From Glycomyces amatae (GTDB lineage Bacteria; Actinomycetota; Actinomycetes; Mycobacteriales; Micromonosporaceae), in NCBI RefSeq assembly GCF_020991375.1, contig NZ_JAJLQZ010000013.1, positions 46,608-110,607 on the forward strand: a stretch of 64,000 nt of DNA. The letters run 5' to 3'. Below the pieces are notes generated by a model, which was not told where the DNA came from, made no database searches, and saw nothing but the letters and a program-made list of their open reading frames with translations. The position numbers were made by a program, and so were the translations under genes. The first letter of the stretch is position 1. The number at the start of each line of letters is the position of its first letter. Shown one piece after another: positions 1-8,769 of this stretch.

Positions 1-230
1 CGGCCGTGCGCGTCAACGCGCTCGCGCCCGCCGTCGTCAAGTCCCGGTTCTCCAAGGCGCTCTACGAGGGCCGCGAGGAGCAGGCCGCCCGCGCCTACCC
101 GCTCGCGCGGCTCGGCGAGCCCGACGACGTGGCCGGCCCGGCCGCGTTCCTCCTCTCCGAGGACGCCGCGTGGGTCACCGGCCAGACGATCCTGGTGGAC
201 GGCGGCGCGAGCGCCCGCCGCACCTGGTGA
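1..230 (+). CDS. Short-chain dehydrogenase/reductase, C-terminal fragment
   Basis: This is the 3' end of a gene whose start lies outside the window; the frame is open from base 3 to a TGA at 228-230. It carries the classical SDR tail: VRVNALAPAVV (the strand after the active site), the RLGEPDDVA helix, the AFLLSEDAAWVTG segment and the terminal VDGG motif. Family members are NAD(P)-dependent oxidoreductases. The catalytic Ser-Tyr-Lys and the Rossmann glycines are not visible, so the substrate cannot be inferred. The next gene (TetR) follows within about 12 nt, so this enzyme is probably the upstream partner in the same acyl-CoA/alcohol catabolic operon. Confidence 0.85.
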   Translation, partial: AVRVNALAPAVVKSRFSKALYEGREEQAARAYPLARLGEPDDVAGPAAFLLSEDAAWVTGQTILVDGGASARRTW

Positions 231-242
231 AGGATGAGATCC

Positions 243-827
243 ATGAAGACCAAGAACGTGGCCGACGAAGTCCTGCGCGCCGCCCTCGGCCTGTTCGCCG
301 AGCAGGGCTACGCCAACACCAGCGTCCAGCAGATCGTGGAGGCCGCGGGGGTCACCAAGGGCGCCATGTACCACTACTTCACCTCCAAGGACGACCTCCT
401 CTTCGCCATCTACGAGCGGATGCTCTCGCTCCAGAAGCGGCGCCTGGACGAGATCACCGCCGCCGGGGGCGCGACCGAGGACGTGCTGCGGGCCGTGTGC
501 GAGGACGTGGTCCTCACCTCGATCGACTTCCTCCCCGAGGGCACGATCTTCTTCCGCAGCCAGCACATGCTGACCCCGGAGCGGCAGCAGGAGGTCAAGC
601 GCCGCAGGCGCGAGTACCACGACAAGTTCGCCGAGCTGATCGACCGCGGCAAGGCCGAGGGCCGCTTCCGCACCGACGTGTCGACCTCCGTCCTCATAGC
701 GCACTTCTTCTCCGACGTGCACTACCTGCCCAACTGGTTCTCCGCGGACGGCCCCGAGGACGGCGGCGAGGTGGCCGCACAGCTCACCGAACTGTTCCTG
801 CGCGGCATCAGGAGCGGCGATGCCTGA
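243..827 (+). CDS. TetR/AcrR-family transcriptional regulator
   Basis: About 194 aa. Residues 1-60 form the TetR helix-turn-helix (ALGLFAEQGYANTSVQQIVEAAGVTKGAMYHYFTSKDDLL in pieces), with the signature GVTKGAMYHYF; the rest is the helical ligand and dimerisation domain. I prefer the ATG at 243 over the in-frame ATG at 234 because AAGGA at 230-234 is correctly spaced for 243. TetR members are dimeric repressors released by small ligands, often acyl-CoA esters. It sits at the head of an acyl-CoA catabolic gene set. It is the natural candidate to bind the palindromes at 2621, 12055 and 17478, although binding is inferred, not shown. Confidence 0.93.
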   Translation: MKTKNVADEVLRAALGLFAEQGYANTSVQQIVEAAGVTKGAMYHYFTSKDDLLFAIYERMLSLQKRRLDEITAAGGATEDVLRAVCEDVVLTSIDFLPEGTIFFRSQHMLTPERQQEVKRRRREYHDKFAELIDRGKAEGRFRTDVSTSVLIAHFFSDVHYLPNWFSADGPEDGGEVAAQLTELFLRGIRSGDA

Positions 828-855
828 GCACCCCTTCGACGAGTAAGGAGCACCG

Positions 856-1836
856 ATGGCCGACACCATGCGCGCCTGGCGGGTCACCGCCCACGGCGAA
901 CCCGAGCGGGTCATGGGCCTCCACGAGGTCGAGCGGCCCGAGGCCGGGCCCGGCGAGGTCCTGCTGCGGACCCGCGCCGTGGCCGTGAACTTCCCCGACG
1001 TGCTGCTCGCCCGCGGGCAGTACCAGGAGCGGCCCGACCTCCCGTTCATCCCCGGCATCGAGCTGTGCGGCGATGTCGTCGCCCTCGGCGAGGGCGTCAC
1101 CGGTGTCCAAATGGGGCAGCGGGTCGTGGCCTCCAAGATCGGCGTGATGGCCGAGTACGCGGCCGTGCCCGCGTGGTCGGTGCACCCGGCGCCCGACGCG
1201 CTGGACGACGCGGCCGCGGCCGCGCTCCTCATCGCCTACCAGACCGCGTGGTTCGGCCTCCACCGCCGAGCCCGGCTCCAGCGTGGAGAGACGCTGCTCG
1301 TGCACGCCGCCGCCGGCGGGGTCGGCACCGCGGCCTGTCAGCTCGGGGCCGCCGCGGGGGCCACGGTGATCGGCGTCGTCGGCTCGGTCGCCAAGGTGCC
1401 GGTCGCCAAGGACGCGGGGGCCGCCGAGGTGCTGCTGCGCGACGACGCGTGGATCGAGGCGGTCAAGGGCTTCGGCGGCGCCGAGGTCGTCTTCGACCCG
1501 GTGGGCGGCAAGGCCTTCGAGGGCTCGACGCGCTGCGTCGCGTTCGAGGGCCGCATCGTGGTCGTCGGCTTCGCCTCCGGCGCGGTGCCGCCGGTGCGCG
1601 CGGACCTCGCCCTGGTCAAGAACTACAGCGTCCTGGGCCTCCACTGGGCCCTGTACCAGAAGCGCCGGCCGGACCTGGTGGCCGAGGCCCACGCCGAGCT
1701 GACCCGCCTCGCGGGGGAGGGGGCCGTGCGGCCCGTCGTCGGCGAGGTCGTGGACTTCGCCGAGGCGGCCGCGGCCGTGCAGCGGCTCGCGGGCGGCGGC
1801 ACGACCGGGCGGCTCGTGGTCAAGGCGGACGCGTGA
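856..1836 (+). CDS. NADPH:quinone oxidoreductase-like zinc-free MDR
   Basis: A 326-aa medium-chain dehydrogenase/reductase. The N-terminal GroES-like half has NFPDVLLARGQYQ and PGIELCGDVVALGEGV. The cofactor half has the nucleotide-binding HAAAGGVGTAACQLG around residue 155-169. The zinc ligands of alcohol dehydrogenases are absent, as in the quinone oxidoreductase branch (Qor). Such enzymes reduce quinones or enoyl/enone groups using NADPH. AAGGAG at about 845-850 supports the ATG at 856. The stop overlaps the next start (GTGA at 1833-1836), so it is translationally coupled to the downstream SDR and probably acts in the same pathway. Confidence 0.88.
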   Translation: MADTMRAWRVTAHGEPERVMGLHEVERPEAGPGEVLLRTRAVAVNFPDVLLARGQYQERPDLPFIPGIELCGDVVALGEGVTGVQMGQRVVASKIGVMAEYAAVPAWSVHPAPDALDDAAAAALLIAYQTAWFGLHRRARLQRGETLLVHAAAGGVGTAACQLGAAAGATVIGVVGSVAKVPVAKDAGAAEVLLRDDAWIEAVKGFGGAEVVFDPVGGKAFEGSTRCVAFEGRIVVVGFASGAVPPVRADLALVKNYSVLGLHWALYQKRRPDLVAEAHAELTRLAGEGAVRPVVGEVVDFAEAAAAVQRLAGGGTTGRLVVKADA

Positions 1837-2567
1837 CGGACCTGCAAGGGCGCGTGGCGATCGTGACCGGCGGCGCGAAGGGCATCGGGGAGGCGTACGT
1901 GCGCGCGCTCCGCGAGGCCGGGGCGCGCGTGGTCGTCGCCGACGTGCTCGCCGACCGGGGCAAGGCGCTCGCCGACGAGCTCGGCGATGAGGCGCGCTTC
2001 GTCGAGCTCGACGTCACCGACGAGGACGCCTGGGAGCGCGCCGTCGCCGCGACCCTCGACGCGTTCGGGGCGGTGGACGTCCTGGTGAACAACGCCGGGA
2101 TCGCCAACGCCGCGCCGATCGAGCACTTCACCCTCGAGAAGTGGAACGCGGTCATCAGTGTGAACCTCACCGGGACGTTCCTGGGCTGCCGGGCGGTGGT
2201 CCCGGCGATGAAGGCCGCCGGGCGCGGCTCGATCGTCAACGTCTCCTCAGTGGAGGGGCTGCGCGGCAGCGTGCGCCTCCACGGCTACACCGCTTCGAAG
2301 TTCGCGGTGCGCGGCCTGACGAAGTCGCTCGCGGTGGAGCTCGGGCCGGACGGCGTCCGGGTCAACTCGGTCCACCCCGGCTTCATCGCCACCGACATGA
2401 CCACCCGGATCGACCCCGACCGGCTCGTGATCCCGCTGGGGCGCCCGGGCGCGCCGGGGGACCCGGCGGGCGCGGTCGTGTTCCTCGCGAGCGACGCCTC
2501 GGCGTACCTCACGGGCACCGAGATCGTGGTGGACGGCGGCATGACCGCCGGCATCCCGCACACATAA
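1833..2567 (+). CDS. SDR-family oxidoreductase
   Basis: A 244-aa classical SDR read from a GTG that overlaps the previous stop. Visible motifs are the cofactor-binding TGGAKGIGEAY near residue 12, NNAGIAN near 88, the catalytic serine in VSS, and YTASK (Tyr-x-x-x-Lys) near 152. PGFIATDM follows, and the C-terminal VDGG tail is intact. The likely reaction is NAD(P)H-linked interconversion of a hydroxy- and keto-acyl or alcohol intermediate. It is the last gene before the regulated promoter at 2621 and groups with the TetR and quinone reductase genes. Substrate unknown. Confidence 0.88.
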   Translation: MTDLQGRVAIVTGGAKGIGEAYVRALREAGARVVVADVLADRGKALADELGDEARFVELDVTDEDAWERAVAATLDAFGAVDVLVNNAGIANAAPIEHFTLEKWNAVISVNLTGTFLGCRAVVPAMKAAGRGSIVNVSSVEGLRGSVRLHGYTASKFAVRGLTKSLAVELGPDGVRVNSVHPGFIATDMTTRIDPDRLVIPLGRPGAPGDPAGAVVFLASDASAYLTGTEIVVDGGMTAGIPHT

Positions 2568-2620
2568 GCCCCCTGTTCAGACCTGCCGAGATATCGATAT
2601 GGATTCACTGTCCTCAGCAC

Positions 2621-2650
2621 ATACCGTCCGGTCGGTATTCAGGGTATGGT
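2621..2650 (+). promoter_or_regulatory. Promoter with TetR-type operator for the ABC importer operon
   Basis: A near-perfect palindrome lies at 2621-2638 (ATACCGTCCGGTCGGTAT). A plausible -10, TATGGT, follows at 2645-2650, so the palindrome covers the -35 position. The same box recurs at 12055-12072 and 17478-17495 and, more weakly, at 22376-22393. Placement over -35 suggests repression of the operon starting at 2687. The TetR protein at 243-827 is the nearest candidate ligand-responsive repressor; that assignment is inference. Confidence 0.7.
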
Positions 2651-2686
2651 GACACTACTCCGACACGAAGAGGTGCGAGTACGACG

Positions 2687-3570
<884 letters not shown>

Positions 3571-3574
<4 letters not shown>

Positions 3575-4287
3575 GCGCCTTGGTTTTTCACGACCTGACC
3601 GTCGGTTACGGCGGCGGCGCCCCGGTCATCGACGGGCTCGGACTGGAGGTGGCCGAAGGCTCGGTCGTCGCGCTCCTCGGCGCCAACGGCGCCGGGAAGA
3701 CCACGCTGCTCCGCGCCCTCGCCGGGCTCGAACCCGCCCGCTCCGGCCGCGTGCTGCTCGGCGGCCGCGACCTCACCCGCATGTCCACTGAAGACCGCGT
3801 GCGCTCCGGCCTGTCGCTCGTCCCCGAGGGCCGCAGCGTCGTCGTCGAGCTCACCGTGGACGAGAACCTCCGCCTCGGCGGGCTGTGGCGCCACCGCGCC
3901 CGCGCCCGCAAGGCCGCCGTCGAGGAGATGTACGCCCTCTTCCCGCCGCTGGACCGGCGCCGCCACGCCGCCGGGCACACCCTCTCCGGCGGCGAGCGCC
4001 AGATGCTCGCGCTCGCCCGCGCCCTCCTGGCCCGGCCCGAGGTGCTGCTCCTCGACGAACCGTCGCTCGGCCTCGCCCCGCAGGCGACCGCGCAGCTCCT
4101 CGGCGTCCTGCGCGCCACCGCCGCCCGCACCGGCCTCACCGTGCTCCTCGCCGAGCAGAACGTCACCGGCGCCCTGTCGGTGGCCCGGCGCGGCGTCGTG
4201 CTCGCCCTCGGCGCGGTCGTCGCCGACCGCCCGGCCGCCGACCTCGCCGCCGACCCCGCCCTCCGCCACGCCTACCTGGGGTTCTGA
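3571..4287 (+). CDS. livF: Branched-chain-type ABC transporter ATPase (LivF-like)
   Basis: A 238-aa second ATPase of the same importer. It has Walker A GANGAGKTT (about residue 37), signature LSGGERQMLALARAL and Walker B EVLLLDEPSLGLAPQ. The VPEGR segment typical of LivF proteins is present. It begins at an ATG overlapping the livG stop and has the normal LivF length. It would dimerise with LivG on the cytoplasmic face of the LivH/LivM channel. Downstream coupling to livH is interrupted by a 227-bp segment that looks inserted (4285-4511). Confidence 0.93.
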
Positions 4288-4514
4288 TGGACCGACGCCA
4301 AACCCGCTCCGCATCCGCCGACCTTCGACCCCACCGGGCGAGGCTGACAGACCGACGCCGTGTCCGCTCCGCCTCCCCGGCCCGTCGCCGCGACCCGAGG
4401 CCGCCGAGAGGACGACGCCTCGCGGCGTCGGCCTCCGCCGCCGGTCGCCGCGATCGGCGGGTCCCGGCGGTCCGACGCTCCGCCCCCCTGCCGCGCGAAT
4501 CCGAGGTGCGCTGA
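4285..4514 (+). repeat. Repetitive 227-bp insert between livF and livH, with an arginine-rich frame
   Basis: The segment is bounded by the same 10 bases, TGATGGACCG, at 4285-4294 and 4512-4521. These are the livF stop/ATG context and the livH stop/ATG context. Inside, a degenerate unit of about 60 nt recurs: GACCGACGCC at 4290 and 4350, related copies near 4410 and 4468. An in-frame reading of 75 codons (4287-4514) runs through it, starting by TGATG overlap with livF and ending by TGATG overlap with livH. It is very Arg/Ala-rich and matches nothing I recognise. I read it as an inserted repeat element that preserved coupling rather than a functional gene. Confidence 0.5.
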
Positions 4515-5392
4515 TGGACCGCTTCGTCTTCCTGTTCTCCGCCGGGCTCGCGCGCGGCGCCGTCCTGGCGCTCTTCGCCCTCTCCCTGGTCATCGTCTGG
4601 CGCGCCGCCCGCGTCGTGAACTTCGCGCAGGCGGCCATGGCCGCGGCCGCCGTCTACGCGGCCTTCGCCGTCACCGCCGCCACCGGCTCCTACTGGGCCG
4701 GCCTGCTCACCGGGCTCGCCTCCGGCGCGCTCCTCGGCGCCGCCGTCGAACGCGGCCTCATGCGCCGCCTCCCCGCGCACGCCCCGCTGCCGGGCATCAT
4801 CGTCGCCATCGGCCTGGTCATGGTCCTCCAAGCGGGCCTCGCGATCGCCTTCGGGCCCGAGCACCGGCCCATGCACCCGCCGTTCTCCGAGCGGCCCTTC
4901 ATCATCGGCGGCGTCCCCGTCCTCTCCCCCTACGACCTGTTCACGCTCGTGGCCGCCGCCGCGGTCATGGGCGGTCTCGCGCTCCTGTTCGGACGGACCT
5001 CCCTCGGGCTCCAGCTGCGGGCCGCCGCCTTCGCTCCCGAGACCTCCCGGCTCCTGGGCGTGCGGGTGCCCCGCATGGTCACCCTCGGCTGGGCCCTCGC
5101 CGTCGCCACGGCCGCCCTCGCCGCACTCCTGCTGGTGCCCACCGAGCTCGGGCTCAACCCGCACGCCGCCGACCTCCTGTTCGTCAACGCGTTCGCCGTC
5201 GCCGTCATCGGCGGCCTCGACTCGCCGGCCGGCGCGCTCCTGGCCGGGATCGGCGTCGGCCTGCTCGTCAGCCTCGTCACCGGCTACGCCTCCGCGGCCG
5301 CCGCGCCGCTCGCGGTGCTGGCCCTGCTCACCCTCGTGCTGCTGGTGCGACCCGGCGGCGTCTTCAGCGCCAAGGAGGCCCGGACCGCATGA
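4514..5392 (+). CDS. livH: Branched-chain-type ABC transporter permease (LivH-like)
   Basis: A 292-aa polytopic membrane protein with about eight hydrophobic segments. Family features are NFAQAAMAAAAVYAAF near residue 36 and the EAA-like region ETSRLLGVRVPRMV near 175, followed by VIGGLDSPAGALLAG. The latter resembles the conserved GG.GS..GA loop of LivH/LivM proteins. It starts at an ATG within TGATG at 4512-4516. The stop overlaps the livM start by ATGA. With LivM it would form the transmembrane channel of the importer. Confidence 0.9.
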   Translation: MDRFVFLFSAGLARGAVLALFALSLVIVWRAARVVNFAQAAMAAAAVYAAFAVTAATGSYWAGLLTGLASGALLGAAVERGLMRRLPAHAPLPGIIVAIGLVMVLQAGLAIAFGPEHRPMHPPFSERPFIIGGVPVLSPYDLFTLVAAAAVMGGLALLFGRTSLGLQLRAAAFAPETSRLLGVRVPRMVTLGWALAVATAALAALLLVPTELGLNPHAADLLFVNAFAVAVIGGLDSPAGALLAGIGVGLLVSLVTGYASAAAAPLAVLALLTLVLLVRPGGVFSAKEARTA

Positions 5393-6402
5393 AGACCCCC
5401 TTGCGCGCCCTGCTCGTCACCGCGATCGCGATCGGCGCGACCTTCGGCCTCGACCCCTTCCGCAACTACCAGCTCGCCACCGCGGCGGCGTGCTTCGCGG
5501 CCGTCGCCGGGCTCACCGTCCTCGTCGGACTCACCGGCCAGCTCTCGCTCGGCCACGCGGTCCTCATGGCCGCGGGCGGCTACGGCTTCGCGTTCGCCGC
5601 CACGGCGGTCGAGGCCCCCTGGCCGCTGGCGCTCCTCGCCGGGCTCGCCGCCGCCGCCGCGGTCTCGGGCCTGCTCGGGCTCCTGCTCGGCATGGCCGCC
5701 GCGCGGCTGCGGGGCCCCTACCTCGCGGGACTGACGCTCGCGCTCGTGATCGCCCTGCCCTCGGCCGCCAGCACCCTGCCGCTCGGCGGCGACCAGGGCG
5801 CCCGCGCCCCGTTCTTCGCCGTCCCCGAAGGGCTCTCGGCCCTCATCGCGGTCGAGCAGTGGCACGCCTGGCTCGCCGTCGCCATCGCCGCCCTCGCCGT
5901 CACGCCCCTGGTCATGCTCCGCTCCGGCCGGGCCGGACTGCGGATGCGGGCGGTGCTGGACGACGAGACCGCCGCCCGCCTGTCCGGTGTGGACCCCGGC
6001 CTGGTGAAGGCCGGAGCGTTCTGGATCAGCGCGATCCCGGCCGGGCTCGGCGGCGCCGTCCTCGCCGTCGCGACCCAGCAGGTCACCCCCGGCGGCTACG
6101 GCCTGGCGTTCTCCCTCCTGCTCGTCGTCGCCGCCGTCGTCGGCGGCCTCGGCAGCATCGGCGGGGCCGCCATCGGGTCCGTCCTGGTGGTCGTCCTCCC
6201 TTGGGCTGTCGACGAACTGGTGGCCCTCGCTCCTTCGGACTTCGGGCAGCGCCTGGACGGGAACCTCGCCGTGCTGCTCTTCGGCGCGGGCCTCGTCGCG
6301 ATGACCCTCGCCTGGCCGGGCGGCGCGGCCCGCCTGCTCGACCGGCTCCGCGCCGCCCGGCCCTCCCGCTTCGCAACCCCTTCCACGACCACAGAGAGGT
6401 GA
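5389..6402 (+). CDS. livM: Branched-chain-type ABC transporter permease (LivM-like)
   Basis: A 337-aa membrane protein with about nine to ten hydrophobic helices. Visible LivM landmarks are GLTGQLSLGHAVLMAAGGYG near residue 44 and the VVGGLGSIGGAAIGS loop near 250. A cytoplasmic coupling stretch, AARLSGVDPGLVKAGAFWIS, lies between them. It starts by ATGA overlap with livH, and the binding-protein gene follows after only 5 nt. Length is close to the family norm and no defects are seen. Confidence 0.92.
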   Translation: MKTPLRALLVTAIAIGATFGLDPFRNYQLATAAACFAAVAGLTVLVGLTGQLSLGHAVLMAAGGYGFAFAATAVEAPWPLALLAGLAAAAAVSGLLGLLLGMAAARLRGPYLAGLTLALVIALPSAASTLPLGGDQGARAPFFAVPEGLSALIAVEQWHAWLAVAIAALAVTPLVMLRSGRAGLRMRAVLDDETAARLSGVDPGLVKAGAFWISAIPAGLGGAVLAVATQQVTPGGYGLAFSLLLVVAAVVGGLGSIGGAAIGSVLVVVLPWAVDELVALAPSDFGQRLDGNLAVLLFGAGLVAMTLAWPGGAARLLDRLRAARPSRFATPSTTTER

Positions 6403-6407
6403 TCGGA

Positions 6408-7661
6408 ATGCGAACCACCACCATCAGGACCGCGGCCGCGGCCGCGGCGGCGCTCGCGCTGACCGCGTGCAGCACCCCCGGCGGCGACGAGTCGGTCCCC
6501 GGCGTCACCGACGACACGGTGACCATCGGGACCCACCAGCCGCTGACCGGCCCGGCCGCCGCCGGGTACTCCACGATCTCGGCCGCCACCGCGGCCTACT
6601 TCGCCTACGTCAACGACAACGGCGGCATCCACGGCCGCTCCATCGAGTACGTCGTCAAGGACGACGCGTACGACCCCGCCGCGACCCAGACCGCCGTGCG
6701 CGAGCTCGTCACCGAGGAGAAGGTGTTCGCCGTCGTCAACGGCCTCGGCACCCCCACCCACTCCTCGGTCCTGGACTACCTCGACCAGCAGGGCGTCCCC
6801 GACCTGTTCGTCTCCTCCGGCTCGCTCACCTGGAACCAGCCGGGCGTCTACGAGAACACGTTCGCGTTCAACGCCGACTACGTCACCGAGGGCGCCGCCC
6901 TCGCCCAGTACGCGGTCGAGCAGGCCCCTGACGCGAAGATCTGCGTGCTCGGCCAGGACGACGACTACGGCGAGGGCATCGTCGAGGGCGTCGAGACCGT
7001 CATCGGCTCCAACGCCGTCACCGAGGTCCAGACCTACACGACCTCGGCGGAGGACCTGACCGCCCAGACGGGCGCCATGATGGCGGCCGGGTGCGAGGTC
7101 AACGTGCTCGGCACCATCAACGGGTTCACCGCGATGGCGGTCGGCACGGCCGCGCAGATGGAGTGGTTCCCCAAGTGGTACGTCTCGTCCTCGGGCGCCG
7201 ACTACCCGACCCTCGCCGGATACCTCGGCGAGGACCTCGCCCCGGCCCTCCTCCAGGGCATGGTGAGCGTCAACTACCTGCCGTTCAGCCCCGACGGCGA
7301 GTGGGTCGCGCTGTTCGAGCGGATCAACGAGGAGTACAACGACGGCGCGCCGTTCACCGGCAACACCGTCTTCGGCATGAGCGTCGGTTACCTGTTCGCC
7401 GAGGCGCTGGCCGCCGCGGGAGAGGACCCCACCCGCGAGTCCCTCGTGGACGCCGTCGAGTCGGGCGACCTGCTCGGCAACGGCATCCTGCCGCTCTCGT
7501 ACGGCGCCGACGACCACGCCGCCTACCGGGGCGTCGGGATCACGGTGGTGGACGAGGGCGTCCAGGACTACGTGGGCACCGCCTACGAGGTGTCCGGCGG
7601 CGCCGTGGCGCCCGTCGAGCCGAGCCCCGTCCCGTTGGAGAACGAGGGCATCCCGGGATAG
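6408..7661 (+). CDS. ABC transporter substrate-binding lipoprotein (LivK-like)
   Basis: A 417-aa secreted lipoprotein: Arg-containing N-terminus, hydrophobic Ala stretch and the lipobox LTAC, with Cys near residue 22. The mature part is a type-I periplasmic-binding fold: IGTHQPLTGPAA, the FAYVNDNGGIHGR motif and the VRELVTEEKVFAVVNGLGTP segment are typical of Peripla_BP_6 proteins. It would bind the ligand outside the membrane and deliver it to LivH/LivM. AGAGAGG (6393-6399 region) serves as ribosome binding site. Family members bind amino acids, short amides or aromatic/aliphatic acids. Linkage to beta-oxidation genes favours a carboxylic acid, but this is inference. Confidence 0.92.
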   Translation: MRTTTIRTAAAAAAALALTACSTPGGDESVPGVTDDTVTIGTHQPLTGPAAAGYSTISAATAAYFAYVNDNGGIHGRSIEYVVKDDAYDPAATQTAVRELVTEEKVFAVVNGLGTPTHSSVLDYLDQQGVPDLFVSSGSLTWNQPGVYENTFAFNADYVTEGAALAQYAVEQAPDAKICVLGQDDDYGEGIVEGVETVIGSNAVTEVQTYTTSAEDLTAQTGAMMAAGCEVNVLGTINGFTAMAVGTAAQMEWFPKWYVSSSGADYPTLAGYLGEDLAPALLQGMVSVNYLPFSPDGEWVALFERINEEYNDGAPFTGNTVFGMSVGYLFAEALAAAGEDPTRESLVDAVESGDLLGNGILPLSYGADDHAAYRGVGITVVDEGVQDYVGTAYEVSGGAVAPVEPSPVPLENEGIPG

Positions 7662-7713
7662 CCCCGGACGAACCCATCCGGGTCGCGAGACCCCCAGAGG
7701 AGCAAGGAGACCG

Positions 7714-8769
7714 ATGACCGAGGCGAACGGTGTGCCGGGCCTGGACGTGGCCGGGCTCGGCCGGTGGCTGGCCCGGGAGCACCCCGGGCTCGCCGGGGAG
7801 GGGCCGCTGCGCGCGTCCCTCATCGACGGCGGGCGCTCGAACCTCACCTACCGGGTGGACGGCGCGAAGACGCCCCTGGTGCTGCGCCGCCCCCCGCTGG
7901 GCCACGCCCTCCCCACGGCGCACGACATGCGCCGCGAGCACCGGGTCATCTCGGCCCTGCGCGGCCTCGTCCCCGTGCCATCTACAGTGGACGTCGTGGA
8001 CGACGTCGCGGCGGGCGAGGTCACGGGCACGGTCTTCTTCGTCATGGAGCACGTCGAGGGCACCGTGCTCGACGACCCCTCGCGCAACGCGTCCTGGACC
8101 CCCGAGGGCCTGCACCGGCTCGGGATCGGCGTCGCGGAGATCCTCGCGGACCTCCACGCGGTCGACCCCGGGTCGGTCGGCCTGGACGGCTTCGGCCGCC
8201 CCGAGGGGTACCTGGAGCGGCAGATGCGGACGTGGCGGCGCCAGTACGAGGCCTCGCGCTCGCGCGAGCAGCCCGCCCTCGACCGGCTCCAGGAGCGCCT
8301 GGCCGCCACCGTCCCGGGCGGCCGGGCGCGCTCGGGGATCGTCCACGGCGACTACCGGCTCGACAACATGCTCGTCGCCGGGCCCCCCGGCGAACCGCGC
8401 GTCGCCGCCGTCCTCGACTGGGAGATGGCCACCCTCGGCGACCCCCTCGTGGACCTGGGGATGCTCGGCATGTACTGGCACATCAGGGAACTGGCCGGCG
8501 GCGAGGCCGCGGCCGGGGCGATCGTCCCCGGCGCGGGCTACCCCGAGTTCGCGGAGGTCGTGGACGCCTACGCCGCCCGCGCCGGCGTCGACGTCCCCGA
8601 ATTGGGCTGGTACCGCGCCTTCGCCTGCTACAAACTGGCGGTGATCCTCGAAGGCGTCCACTACCGCTTCGTCGGCGGGCAGACCGTCGGCGAGGGTTTC
8701 GACCGCATCGGCGCGCTCGTCGCGCCCCTGGCCGAGGAGGGCCTGTGGATTTCCGACCCGACGAGATGA
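7714..8769 (+). CDS. APH-like phosphotransferase (ACAD10/11 N-terminal-domain type)
   Basis: A 351-aa aminoglycoside-phosphotransferase fold protein. The N-lobe has DGGRSNLTYRV, the catalytic loop IVHGDYRLDNML lies near residue 207, and the metal-binding VLDWEMATLGDPLVDLG follows. Proteins of this branch are kinases found next to, or fused to, acyl-CoA dehydrogenases (ACAD10/ACAD11 in animals), where they act on hydroxyacyl substrates rather than antibiotics. The gene overlaps the following acyl-CoA dehydrogenase by 25 nt, which supports that role. AGGAG upstream at about 7697-7701 precedes the ATG. Confidence 0.88.
   Translation: MTEANGVPGLDVAGLGRWLAREHPGLAGEGPLRASLIDGGRSNLTYRVDGAKTPLVLRRPPLGHALPTAHDMRREHRVISALRGLVPVPSTVDVVDDVAAGEVTGTVFFVMEHVEGTVLDDPSRNASWTPEGLHRLGIGVAEILADLHAVDPGSVGLDGFGRPEGYLERQMRTWRRQYEASRSREQPALDRLQERLAATVPGGRARSGIVHGDYRLDNMLVAGPPGEPRVAAVLDWEMATLGDPLVDLGMLGMYWHIRELAGGEAAAGAIVPGAGYPEFAEVVDAYAARAGVDVPELGWYRAFACYKLAVILEGVHYRFVGGQTVGEGFDRIGALVAPLAEEGLWISDPTR

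Noticed and set aside
4287..4514. Arg-rich 75-codon frame between livF and livH as a real gene
   Set aside because: The flanking 10-bp direct repeats and internal 60-nt repeats explain it better as an insert; the product has no fold-like features. It is kept as a repeat feature.
7662..7700. Terminator after the binding-protein gene
   Set aside because: Only a weak 6-bp stem (CCCGGA/TCCGGG) with an 8-nt loop; the downstream APH gene is probably co-transcribed.
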